A stretch of 64,000 nucleotides of DNA from Anthoceros angustus (lineage: Eukaryota; Streptophyta; Anthocerotopsida; Anthocerotales; Anthocerotaceae), in contig MU008168.1 of the NCBI GenBank assembly GCA_010909165.1, positions 1,240,001 to 1,304,000 of the forward strand, written 5' to 3'. The position numbers were made by a program, and so were the translations under genes. Each line of letters opens with the position of its first letter. Position 1 is the stretch's first letter. Of the stretch, positions 10,031 through 21,199 are shown piece by piece. The notes under the pieces were generated by a model. The model ran no database searches, was not told where the DNA came from, and saw only the letters and a list, made by a program, of their open reading frames with translations.

Positions 10031-10410
10031 GGTGTCATTTGACCCGTCCCAAGCTCGGTCGGCATGTGTTAAAAAAAACATGGGACCGGAGGTTCTTTTG
10101 GAGTCCGGTCCCTACCGGTTCATAAAAGGTCCGGTTTAAAATTAGTAAATTATTTAATTTTATATCCAAGGATTTATATTTATTATGGATACATGGACTC
10201 ATCTTATCATGGGCGATCTGCCGGTCACCCGGTTGTGGATCTGCGGACTCCCGATCTGCGATCTTTTATATTATTATTTATAAATCATTTATTTAATATT
10301 TGTTATATTTAGTGACCAAGGTCATGACCGCAGTCCCTCCTCGGTCCGTCCGGACGGCGTAGCAACTAAGCGGTCCGGGGGCCGAGATAGTACTCGGTCA
10401 AAATGACACC
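10031..10410. mobile_element. Possible small inverted-repeat element (MITE-like)
   Basis: GGTGTCATTTGACC at 10031-10044 is matched in reverse by GGTCAAAATGACACC at 10396-10410, with one base extra. The 350 bp between them encode nothing. They include the near-palindrome GGACCGGAGG...TCCGGTCC at about 10082-10110 and an AT-rich core. I could not find a convincing target-site duplication, so the superfamily is open. Confidence 0.4.
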
Positions 10411-11597
10411 ACGATTCTAGGCCAACTTCCCCATCGGCTGGTAGCCGGGCAAATATTCCCGACAGCGGTGGCGGGCATGTTCGCCGGACACCGTCGTCCA
10501 CCGCATCCGGCCGCCATAGGGGTTCTTGTCGATGCGTACCGCCATGAAATCGCCCATGCTTCGCGGTGGTATACGGTCCCCTACATTACCGACCTTCACA
10601 CATCGATGCAATGTGCAGCCGCCACATGGTTACACGCTCGACGTGGGTTAGGATTTGAATCGTGCGTGTAATTTTGAATTAACGATCAGTCTAATACAAG
10701 TATTTTAATTTCTATTATATTTATTACTTGGATATAATCTTGATATGTTAGAATAATAATATTTTATCCCATTATGTATCCGCTGTTCAACGTACGTGTA
10801 ATCCTGACTTTCTGCTTACACCTAATCAGCTCCTATAACCTCGGCAACAAATTGCTGGCTAATCTGACAACTAAACTACCGCTAGACCTACGCGTATTGG
10901 GATGCGAAGGTAGGGGAAGCTTTGCTCTCTTCTCCTTCACTTAGCATGCTTATACTGCCCGCATCCGCTGCTTCGCTCTCTTCTCCTTCACCGCACCGTT
11001 TCCACTCTTGCCAGAGGGCACCTTTGTTTGGCTGTCATCCCCATGATCTATCATCGTAGAGAGCTCGTGCTCTCTGGCGAGTGAAGGGTGCATCAAGATG
11101 CAAACCTAATCCCACCTTAGTGGGATCACATGCTAGGAATTCCAGCAACTCATGACATACAAATTTAACCAACCTAGAAGCGCCTCATCCAATATTAACC
11201 GACTTTTGCCTCATGTATTTTCGTGTGATGATCCTCTTGTTTGTGGGCGGTTGGCTTGGTTGGGAGGACAACACCATGTCCATATCCTGCAAATTTGCAC
11301 CTTCCGAGGTGTCCTCTCCCGGAACTTCAGCCGCCATTCTTGATATGCCCTCTGGTTCAGCATTATTAATTATTGGCCCCTCCCCCTTGTGCTGGAGTTC
11401 GAGAACAGGTTCAACCCCACTTGCATAGCACCCACAAACGCCCGTTAATTGAGTCTGGATCAAATCACAGGCTGCAACCTATTTACAGATTGTATATGTC
11501 AAACTCACCACTTGATCTCCCAGCCGGGACAGACCCCCCTACCCACTCAGACTCCATTTGTTCATTCCTAGATGCCATCTTCCCCTTTCCACCATAT
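10411..11597. other. Intergenic, no gene seen
   Basis: Short open frames only. Positions 10680-10790 are AT-rich; 10900-11000 carries a repeated CTTCGCTCTCTTCTCCTTCA pair (about 10916 and 10971). Confidence 0.5.
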
Positions 11598-12400
11598 TTA
11601 TTTGTGCCCGTTGTACCATGTTTCGCAATGAGGGCTTCGAGCACCTTGTGTTGTTGTTTCACGGGCGGCCCGTGAAACATATATGGCCACCATATATGTT
11701 CCCCCACATCTAGCCAGCTCTTGGATGCCAGCTTCTACTAGGGCTTGAAATTGGGCCTCTATAACATTCACGGGTATCAGCCGCTTGTTGTAACTCCCAT
11801 TGTTCCGGGTTTCCTCTGCACCCTCTCTTACCCTCATCACATAATGATTCCTCCCGATGCTGCTCCTCACAAACTTGCGATGAAGCCAATCCAGATTTGT
11901 GGCTCTTGGATACTCTACTGCCATCAACTCTACAAGTTGTCGTCACACATCCATACAGCTCTATTGAGTCCATGACACCCCCTGTGCCAGCCGCGTTACT
12001 ACAAGCTCGTTCATCCGTCTTTGGAAAGAAGCTTTCTCCGCTCCCTCCAACCCTCCAAAGCAACGAGCGTTGTTTGGCACCTTTGCTGATTTCTCTGGCC
12101 CAAAGTGGTCAAGGACCTCCTCTCCTTTGCTGTCAAAATTATTGTCTTCGATCGAGCGTACCCATGTCACCATTCCACCCTCAATCTCGCGCCATTTCGA
12201 CATGTCGTCGTTGTCCGAGGCAAAGAAAATCTGGTAGTGCGGCACATTGGAAATCAAAATTGGGAGTCGGGCTTGATGTCATGCCCAGCTCCACTGCCTT
12301 CTTCCCGCCACAATTTCAAATCGTAATCCATTTGAACGCTCCCTCATTGGATGTTGTCCGAACAAAGACATCGGCGCCCCCAACTTAGGCTATCTTCACG
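11598..12400 (-). pseudogene. Unrecognised broken coding region
   Basis: On the minus strand a protein-like reading runs from about 12260 (VPHYQIFFASDNDD, KWREIEGGMVTWV) to about 11960. It continues in another frame from about 11927 (VEYPRATNLDWLHRKFVR, then VNVIEAQFQALVEAGIQEL) to 11600. The composition is that of a real protein, and the join looks like one frameshift near 11930-11960. I do not recognise the family. It lies just outside the 12866 transposon end, so it could be a host gene fragment or part of another element. Confidence 0.4.
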
Positions 12401-12865
12401 TCTCGTAGTGTGCAATGCTTTCGTGACCGGGATGAATGAATGCAAATGGAACCTCGTATACATGTGTTTGCGTGAATGAAAAGCAAGTGTGCAAGTATAT
12501 GGAGCACAAAGTTGTCACAGTACAATGAATTTGTAATAGCCGCTACTGGCTTACATAGAGTCACCTACATCACACATAATGACACACCCCAATATTCAGG
12601 CCCAATTATGCCACAACAGGCTCACTTGGGTAATCTATCTGCTCTGGTGTCTTGGAATTTGAGCATCCCAGCAACTCGAGTGCATGTTCTCTGCACAGTA
12701 CATGGCCCTCTCCATAGAGAAACCGATGTATCAGCGTTAATCAAGTGAAACGTTTCATGAACACACATCCAGCACTAAAAACGCCGGGACCAGACCTCCA
12801 ATGCATGCTCTCATCCACACCAAACATTTTGTCCGCCCCCTCGTCTCCATACTCGCTCATGGCAT

Positions 12866-12960
12866 AACATGATAATCTTGGAAGGGGGTTAATATACAAA
12901 CCCCCTTCCGCACAACCGAAACCCCCTTCACAAAAAAGACACCGTTCGGGAAATGCAAAA
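12866..12960. repeat. Left terminal inverted repeat and subterminal motifs of the outer element
   Basis: The 33-bp terminal repeat (12866-12898) is followed by ACCCCCTTCCGC and ACCCCCTTCAC. The terminal repeat itself contains GGAAGGGGGT, the same motif reversed. Repeated short motifs next to the ends are typical transposase binding sites in DNA transposons. Confidence 0.8.
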
Positions 12961-13083
12961 TCGTCGAATCCTCCGTCATGACACCATGCTAAATACGAAA
13001 GGGAAAAAACATTGATATTTCACAATTCATAAAACAGAGGGCTTCTTGGCGGCTGGCGGCGCCAGTATCCTTGCTGCTATGCT

Positions 13084-15735
13084 TTGACACAAGTAATGAA
13101 AGAAAATCCACGATATCAACGTTTCAAAACCCTCTTCCGTCCCTCGAATATAGTCTTTCCTCTACAAAGATCCTCAGGTGATCGAGACTCATCTGCGCTT
13201 GGGTGGCTTCAATCTAAAACAAGCGCCAGTTGCGCATGCGTTCAATTCTACTACATCGGTCTCTGCCGGGCCTTCGCTTCATCATCTTCTGCGTTGTCGC
13301 CGTCCTTGTCGCCACCACTCCCGGTGGCACAGTATCCGAGGTTTGTTGTCCTTCCTCTAGCAAGTCCCCTTTGCGTTTTCATCCTCCTTGCACTAAGTGG
13401 AACCACGAGCTTTCGAACAATTTTTTCGCTAATACAAACTTCTTTAGCCAGTGTCTTGCTCCTCTCCGGTGGGCCTCGAATGTGAGCTCCTCTTTCCATC
13501 GCAAAACCTCGAAACCATGTATGCGTTGTGGGATATAACCAACACGGAGGTCGACCTCTATTGCAATAGAATTGCGTCGAGCAATCTTTGTTGTTGTCCC
13601 ACTTCTGCGCAACCATCCGTAATCCAATCTCCTTCTTTCGAGAATGTTTTGATGAATTTCATCATCAACCCGAGAGGTCTTTGGTAGGCACACCACCATT
13701 TTGTCTTGAGACATGTACACCTTCTTCACCATGTCATGTGCAATCACGGATCGTCCATTGTTAAAAGTCCCTGCGTAATATTGGGCGTCATAGCCGTCTT
13801 TGCCTTCCTTCACACACCAAGCAAGCTATGTACTCCTTGTCTCAAATCCACCCTGTCATTACTCATGTTTGTTTTGTCCCAAGCGAAGGACACCATTCCA
13901 CCCTTGCCACATAATCCACGCATGCACTCTCTCACAAGGTGAGCTTCTTCCACTCCGTGCATGACAATGAGCTGAATTCTTCCGCCGTCGTCTTCTCACG
14001 GAAGCTTTGGAAAAGCTGTGTTCATCATGCGCATCAACCGACTATCCATAGGACCAATGTCAAAGCCTCTTGGGACATCCATAACCGAGAAGGGTATAAG
14101 CCAGCAAGGAATCCCGCATCTCCATAATGTTTCTTTTTCCACTTGATAGTAACACTCTTTCGGACCACAGAGCGGTGAACAAGTGCGGTCAGTCTTTCAA
14201 ATCCTTGTCGGCGATTGCCGCTGCTCATCCTCAAGACTCTTCCGGTTGTTAATCTCAAATATGAAGTTCTTGAAATCCTCCAGCTTTTGCAAATTCTCCA
14301 CATCCTTTATTTCTTTGAGCGAAAGAAAAACGTTAGAGCGAGGACACCACATTCCTATTGTATTCAAACAAGCGGTGATGGCGAAGGAGGGTGTGAAAGA
14401 CGCCGGCCGCGCCCTTCACACCCTCCATCGACAAATTTGGTTTGCGCTGCACCATGCCAGGCCGGCCGGCCCAGGTAGGTAAGCGGGCCAGCGGACATGG
14501 CGCCGGCCGGCCGGCCCCATGTACGACTGCGCATCCAAAAGTGGGGGCGCGGCGGCGGCGCCTCCCCATATCGCATTCTCGACAGGGGCGTGGCGAGGGC
14601 GCCGGCCGGCGGCGCCCTCGCGAATGCAACGAAAACCAAAGCGACTCATTATGCGTGGTCGGATCTCACCTTCCAGAAAAGCCGTTTGAAACCGAGCAAT
14701 CATGTCTGTTGAGTGTAGAGGATATTCCTTCCTCACTTCCTCGAAGATGAGCACTCCGGATGTTTAGCCATGGCCACTTGAATAACATGCGGTTTCTTTC
14801 TTGAAGTAATTTCGTCCTCCATTCCTTTGAGATCGAGGATGCACAGACCTTCCACTGTTGCGTGACAAGAATCTGCCCACATTCACCTTTGGTATACCAC
14901 GGAATGATTTCCAGGGTTTCATGTCTTTCGGCTTGAAATACATTGTTTCCACGTGTTTGGGATCATCTGTGACTTTCCTTTTCCCTTCCCTTTCTTCTTT
15001 GGTGCCGGTATGTGCTTCTTTCTGGTAACTCGCTTCCCACTTTGAAAAGATCTTATCAATATTATCCCATACCTTGCCCTCCCGCGATGCACGATGTGTG
15101 TCCTGTTGTCCACTTTGTTCCTTGTACACGTCATCTTGGCCTTCATCATCTTCAATTAATCCAAGAACCTTATAAAGATTGAACTTCCATGACATGGTCA
15201 TCTGACTCCATCCCGACGCGCAATAAGAAGCTCATCTCGTAAATATCTTACATTCAATAAAAGACATTTTCTTCCGCTTATCGGACATTGTGTTATGGTC
15301 GGTTGCAAGAACTCTCATCTCGGGCACCGTAAGCCCAGTATACATGCGCTTCAACATATTGAAAGCAGGACTTCCGGAGCAATATCGCCAAGTGCTTCAT
15401 AGCGACATATGTGTGGTTCCCCAAGTACACCCATAATATATTTCTTGGCGAATTTACGCGGTCCAACTTGCTAATATCGTTGCACTCCGGGGTCAATCAT
15501 GCGATAATGGCGAACCCTTCTTCAATCCTTCCCTTGAAATAACTCGGGCTAGGTAGTTTGACCATGCCTCGTCCACCCTCGATTTGGGCATCGGTGTAAT
15601 AAAAGATCTTGGCTTCAAATTCTCAAGCTTTACGATCTTGTCTCGGAACAACTTTCTTGGCATAGGCGAGTCACGATTATTGTCAATGGGTCGATTCCGG
15701 ATAGCATCTTCAAGTCTTTCCTCATCTGTCCGCAC
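13084..15735 (-). pseudogene. Decayed minus-strand gene of the outer element (3' part)
   Basis: Protein-like readings on the minus strand lie at 15735-15493 (EERLEDAIRNRP, FRDKIVKLENLKPRSF), 15496-15293 (SPRNILWVYLGNHTYVA), 15201-14764 (WKFNLYKVLGLIEDDEGQDD, KIFSKWEASYQKEAHTG) and 13813-13379 (HDMVKKVYMSQDKMVVCLPK, KEELTFEAHRRGARHWLKKF). They are separated by frameshifts and stops and by a GC-rich insertion at 14386-14640. I recognise no known domain. By position this is the continuation of the minus-strand reading at 34382-35760, which the CACTA insertion cut off. A second transposon protein (DNA-binding accessory) is possible but unproven. Confidence 0.4.
14386..14640. other. GC-rich island with GGCCGGCC and GGCGCC palindromes
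   Basis: The surroundings are moderately AT-rich, but this stretch is dominated by GGCCGGCC, GGCGCC and CGCCGGC. It opens with a hairpin (arms GGAGGGTGTGAA at 14386-14397 and 14415-14426). Similar islands lie at about 34530-34690 and 41640-42110, all within the two related transposons. Confidence 0.7.
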
Positions 15736-15803
15736 ATGGGCGATCGCTATATTCTCTGGTGGGCTTCACTCACTTTCCTTCACAGATTTCTTCTTTCTCT
15801 TCC

Positions 15804-16080
15804 CCCTACTAGAAAAACAGCCTATGTTACACTTTATGTTAAGATTTGGACCCCGGATGTAACACTTATGTTGCAATTTTGGGGTCATGTAACACTTTTG
15901 GGCGCTTGTTACACTTTTGGCTTGGAAACCAAACCGGGTGTTTGTTGCAACCATGTTGCAAGTGTGTTACAATTTTGTTGAGATGAAGTGAGGCGCTTTT
16001 GTCCTCTCTCAAGATTGCAACACGGTTGCAACATATAAAGTGTTACAAGAAAAGTCTTGTAACACTTTTGGAGGCTTGGA
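15804..16080. repeat. CACTA left terminal and subterminal repeats
   Basis: After the terminal repeat there are about eight copies of a TGTTACACTTT or GTAACACTTTT motif in both orientations, and several TTGCAA(C) motifs, up to 16080. Such arrays are the binding sites of the TNPA-type protein in En/Spm elements. Confidence 0.75.
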
Positions 16081-17070
16081 ACCTCCTCCCCATCTACCTT
16101 CCTCCTTTACTACATTTACCATATAGAATACTTGGTTTCCTTATTACCTCGTATGAATACATATAAATAAATACATGTATGCATACAGTCTTCGTAGAAT
16201 ACTGGTATTGGTAATATGCCATATACGACAATTTCCTATGACATACGGTTATATTTCATTTTGTATAAAACACAGTTTGCAACATATAAATAAATTGTAC
16301 ACGTCCGAGGATACTATACTTTGTATTCATCATTCACGAAAACACATGCGGATACATACATCCCACATTTCACCCAGTGACCTATTTTTGTGTGTCCGAT
16401 GTCGCAACCTACCTTCTCTAGCGGGCGTTACGTGCGGCTTGTCCCCATGCCCATCGGCTTCTTGCCATGGCTCGCCCACCCTTCTTATCACTATTTACTA
16501 CTTTGTCCTTCCTAGGAGTTTGCTTTCTTGCGTGGGTTCTTTCGCTCCATACAGGCGCTTCTTCATTTCTAATTTCCTACTCCTCATCGTATGCATGAGA
16601 AGGAAACCTCCTACAACCCCCTGTTTTACGATTTTCTTCCTCCCCTTCCTCTTGCGTTCGTCGCGACCGACTTTCCCTTTCCATCGCATCCACCTCCCCT
16701 TCCGATCCTCTGCACCACGCAGTACAAACATCGCAGCATGCCCTTGATACATGTGCAGCATATAGTGGTGTGCTGACCTTCAATTGCTTACCTTCCCGCA
16801 CCCATACTGTTTTCTTATGTACCTCTTGCCCACCATCTGCTCCTTCCATCCTCGCTCTTTCATGGCCGTGCCTGTCACACGGCCCCCCTGCCTCATGCAC
16901 CTCCCGCTTTCCTCTTTCGGCCTCCACCTTTGTCCAGTGGCGTAGCCTCCAATGGGGCCCATTGTGGAGGTCCATGCTTTCAACATCGGTGCTGGTATGT
17001 GTCAGCACGGTTAGGCACGCCCTCAATGTCGTCCCCCTCATACTCTGCGCCCTTTGTTGTTTGCGTTCGC

Positions 17071-18998
17071 CATCAAGCTGTACCCCTTTTGCCCTCCCTC
17101 CTCTCTCCAATTCCCTCCCTCCCTCCCCTCCGTTTTTGGCCCCCTCCTCTCTCCCAATGCATTCTACTCCCACCGTCCTCCTACTTATCCCCCACATCCA
17201 CACCACCACCTCCTCCCCTCGGGCGTCGCGCCATCTTGCCATGTTCCCCACATCACCACCACCTCCTGCGGTGCATGCCTGCTTCCATCCTCGTCTCAAA
17301 TGCCACTCTGGATCCATCTCAATTCCATGTCGTTCAACAAAATTGTCATCTCCTTGTCCTCCGGCCATAGCTTGAACCTCCTGGGGTGGTTCGGTTATTC
17401 CATGTCTTACCATGTATGAACTGGGATGACACCCGCGAACCGCCCAGAGGTTGCATGGAGATCGTCCTCTTGATCTCCCAAATTCAGCCTCCTCTTGATT
17501 TGGGTACCTCCCATGCTTCTTCTCAAACCGAAGCACCCATCCAGACGCCTCCCTTGCCCCAAGGGTTTGGCCCCAGCCCGCTTTTGGCCAGCCTCTCTTT
17601 TCTGCAAGTTCATACTTGATGGCTCGAACTTCCTGCTTGCAGCTCCATCCGAGCCTGTGCAAGGGCATCTTCCCACTCCTCCTCGTCCACCATGCTCGGC
17701 TTCTTACCGCTCCTCCCCTGCTCCCTCTCCTCTAATGTGCCGCCTTTGCGGCCTCCACACATCGAGAATTGCGTGCGAGTCATTTGCGAAGTGTCGGCTT
17801 ATCTTGGACTTCACCACCGGTCGGGAAGGCTTGACACCGATTTCACTAACGTCCCTTCTCCCCTCGGGCGTCGCGCCATCTTGCCATGTTCCCTCATTCA
17901 CAACCTTTGTCCTCACTCAACAGCTTCAGGCCTTGCTCAGACTCGAACAACATCGGATTCCCTTCCCTTCTGTCCTTTGCTTTTGCATTGCCTCCTTGAC
18001 CATTTCACGCCATTCCTTTTATCAAGGTCGCCACGCATCGTTGTCCACCTCGGACACCACTCCATCAAGATCCGCCTCACACCTCCTCTCCCTTGTCATC
18101 ACACCTCCCCTTGGCGAACCGCCGCCATTCCTCATCCGAGGCGCGTCGGCGCCGGACCCCGCCCACGGTTGCCCGCCTGCCCTCGGTTTTGTTTGCCTTC
18201 TCGCGGTCCCAACCACCTCCCGTGTTGCCATGGGCTGCCTCCACATGTCTGCATGCATGAATGCCAAGATGCCAAGCAAGGTGCACTGCAACGCCCGCAG
18301 CAATCGCATCAACGTGTGTACAAATTGAACAAGGCGTTCTTGTCAATCCGGTCTCGAAACACCCACCTCATCGATAGCAAAGCATCGTCACCACTCACAA
18401 CGCGAACAATGCTCCAAGTCCGCGTCTGGGATATTCACGTCTCCATGTCCTCAAATCGCCATTGGTTCGCCGCCATGTTCCCTTGTCCCTCACAACTCTC
18501 GTGTGTCTATGTAGGACGCGGTGGTCGGCCCTGGATCGAGGTTAGGTGGTGGGGTGGATGGCGAGGTAGCTCGAGACGAGCTTGCCCTCTCATCCTCCCC
18601 ACCACCTACGGATAGGGCGCCGACGCCGGCCGACGCAGCTCCTAGCGGGGTATCGATGTCGCAAACTCGCTTCACGCCCTTCCCTTCCCTTCACATCCAT
18701 TGCCCGTTCGTGGGCGCCACCGCCATCTTGAAGGCATTGGCTTGCCCCTTCCCGATAGTTGCCAAGCCAAGGGTGCATGCCAAAATTCAAAGCTCTTCAT
18801 ATGGAAAGCCTTTGTTTGCAAACTCCGGCGGTCATTATTAAGCTCACGGAAATCAGCCTCACGTGCCCTTTCTCCTTCGCCATAATGACTAGTGTTTTAT
18901 ATTACGACAACTTGTAGTCCCTTGCCCACAATTGAGTGCGAGATCTAGAAGAGGTCATCATTGCATTGCCGATAATCGTGTCGCCATGTGAACACCGC
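17071..18998. repeat. Tandem duplication A, first unit (1.93 kb)
   Basis: The unit runs from CATCAAGCTGTACCCCTTTT to ATGTGAACACCGCC and is followed without a gap by the second unit. The two share long identical stretches, such as CCCAATGCATTCTACTCCCA and CATGTCGTTCAACAAAATTG, broken by many short insertions and deletions. Confidence 0.9.
17400..17676 (-). pseudogene. TNPA-like remnant of the CACTA element, copy 1
   Basis: The minus strand reads KYELAEKRG, then QTLGAREASGWVLRFEKKHG and RYPNQEEAEFG, an arrangement resembling the plant En/Spm accessory protein family (Transposase_24). The sequence is repeated at 19283-19549 in the second tandem unit, where the same landmarks (ELAEKRG, KKHGRYPNQEE) appear in shifted frames. 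A longer frame across 16577-17668 is open but mostly without recognisable content. The family assignment is tentative. Confidence 0.4.
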
Positions 18999-20902
18999 CA
19001 TCAAGCTACCCCTTTTGCCCTCCCCTCCCCTCCCCTCCCCTCCCTCGTTTCTCTTCGTGTTTGCCCCCTCCTCTCTCCCAATGCATTCTACTCCCACCGT
19101 CCTCCTACTTATCCCCCCCCATCCACACCACCACCTCCTGCTTCATGCCCTCTTCCATCCTTCGTCTGGAAATGCCGATCCCGGATCCATCTCAATTCCA
19201 TGTCGTTCAACAAAATTGTCATCTCCTTGTCCTCCGGCCATAGCTTGAACCTCACAGGGGGTGGTTCCGGTTATTCCATGTCTTACCATATGAACTCAGA
19301 CGGACCCGCCTTGTCATGGCCTTGAGGTTGCATGGAGATCCTCTTGATCTCCCAAATTGACCTCCTCTTGATTTGGGTACCTCCCATGCTTCTTCTCAAG
19401 CAGCACCCATCCACCACGCCCTCCCTTGCCCCAAGGGTTTGGCTGACCCTCCGTTTTGTGACCTCTCTTTTCTGCAAGTTCATACTTGATGGCTCGAACT
19501 TCCCGTTTCGTTGCACTCCATCCGAGCCCGAGCAAGGGCATCTTCCCACTCCTCCTCGTCCACCATGCTCGGCTTCTTACCGCTCCTCCCCTCCTGCTCC
19601 CTCTCCTCTAATCTGCGCCTTTGGCCTCCACCTTGAGAATTGCGCGTGCGAGTCATTTGCGAAGTGTCGGCTTATCTTGGACTTCACCACCGGTCGGGAA
19701 GGCTTGACACCGATTTCACTAACGTCCCTTCTCCCCTCGGGCGTCGCGCCATCTTGCCATGTTCCGGTTCATTCACAACCTTTGTCCTCACCGGTTTCAT
19801 GACTCTTATTGCCTTGCTTGCTCGACCCCGAACAACGCCAGTTCCCTTCCCTTCACATCCTTTGCTTTTGCATTGCCTCCTTGACCATTTCCGCCATTCC
19901 TTTTATCAAGGTCACGGTGCATCGTTGTCCACCTCACACCACTCCTGACATCGGTTCACGCACCTCCTCTCCCTTGTCATCACACCTCCCCTTGGCGGCC
20001 GTCGCCATTCCTCATCCAGTTCTTGTCGTGTGCGGGCGATCGCGGACCACCTTGCGGGTTTGCCACATCCTCGGTTTTCGGTTTGCCTTCTCGCGGTCCC
20101 AACCACCTCCCGTGTTGCCATGGGCTGCCTCCATCTCTGTGCATGAGCAGTGCCCGGCGCCAAGCAAGGTGCCCCCAGCGTCCAAAGCCGCATCAAGCGT
20201 GTGTACAAATTGAACAAGGCGTTCTTGTCAATCCGGTCTCGAAACACCCACCTCATCGATAGCAAAGCGCCGTCACCGCTGCGTTCAATTCGGACGCAAT
20301 GCTCCAAATCGCGTCCCATGGGATATTCACGTCTCCATGTCCTCAAATCGCCATTGGTTGCCATGTTCCCTTGTCCCTCACAACTCTCGTGTGTCTATGT
20401 GGGGGCGGTGGCCTGGTGAGGCAGCGGCTGGATCGAGGTGTTAGGTGGGGTGTGGATGGCGAGTAGCTCGAGGCAGCTTGCCTCTCATCCTCCCCACCAC
20501 CTACGGATGGCGTCGGCGGCAGCGTCGGCCCGCCGGCGGTGGTGCTCTAGCGGGGTATCGATGTCGCAAACTCGGCTTGCCCCTTCCTTCATCCATTGCC
20601 CGTTCGTGGGCGCCACCGCGCCATCTTTGAAGGCATTGGCTTGCCCCTTCACGATAGTTGCCAAGCCAAGGGTGCATGCCAAAATTCAAAGCTCTTCATA
20701 TGGAAAGCCTTTGTTTGCAAACTCGTCGGCATTTCCTTAACATTTACGGAATCGGCGTCCTCACTTGCCCCTTTCTCCTTCGCCATAATGACTAGTGTTT
20801 TATATTACGACAACTTGTAGTCCCTTGCCCACAATTGAGTGCGAGATCTAGAAGAATCATCATGCATATTCTTAATGTCGGTGTCGTCATGTGAACACCG
20901 CC
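18999..20902. repeat. Tandem duplication A, second unit (1.90 kb)
   Basis: Second unit, CATCAAGCTACCCCTTTTGC at 18999 to ATGTGAACACCGCC at 20902. Differences from the first unit are mostly gains or losses of 1-6 bases, many containing CG. Confidence 0.9.
19283..19549 (-). pseudogene. TNPA-like remnant of the CACTA element, copy 2
   Basis: Copy of the reading at 17400-17676, carried by the second unit of tandem duplication A. It shows KYELAEKRG and EKKHGRYPNQEEVNLGDQED in one frame. It differs from copy 1 by several small insertions and deletions that move the frame, so at most one copy could ever have been intact. Confidence 0.4.
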
Positions 20903-21199
20903 CAAGACCACGGTATTTTGCAGTGTGACGTTGGTTACGTTGTCTTCCAATTGAGCCATATTACGCTCAGAGTCCGGAGGTTCGCCCCATCTTCGTAGTG
21001 TCACGTTGGTTCTGTTGTCTTCCAATGGAGCCACATTACATTACGTTCGCTGGTCCGGGAGGTTCGCCCCATCCTCGGCGTCCATAGGCCACATGCCATG
21101 CGCTATATGGCTCCGTCCACTCGCTTCGCGTCCCTCCATCCTCGCGTGGGTACGGGCGATGGCCCTATGTTTTCATCCCCGTCTCGGATGCGCATACGC

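Noticed and set aside
16577-17668. Open frame of 363 codons on the minus strand
   Set aside because: Only its first 60 residues resemble a TNPA-like protein. The rest is low-complexity Gly/Arg/Glu with no conserved pattern, and the second tandem unit does not keep the frame.
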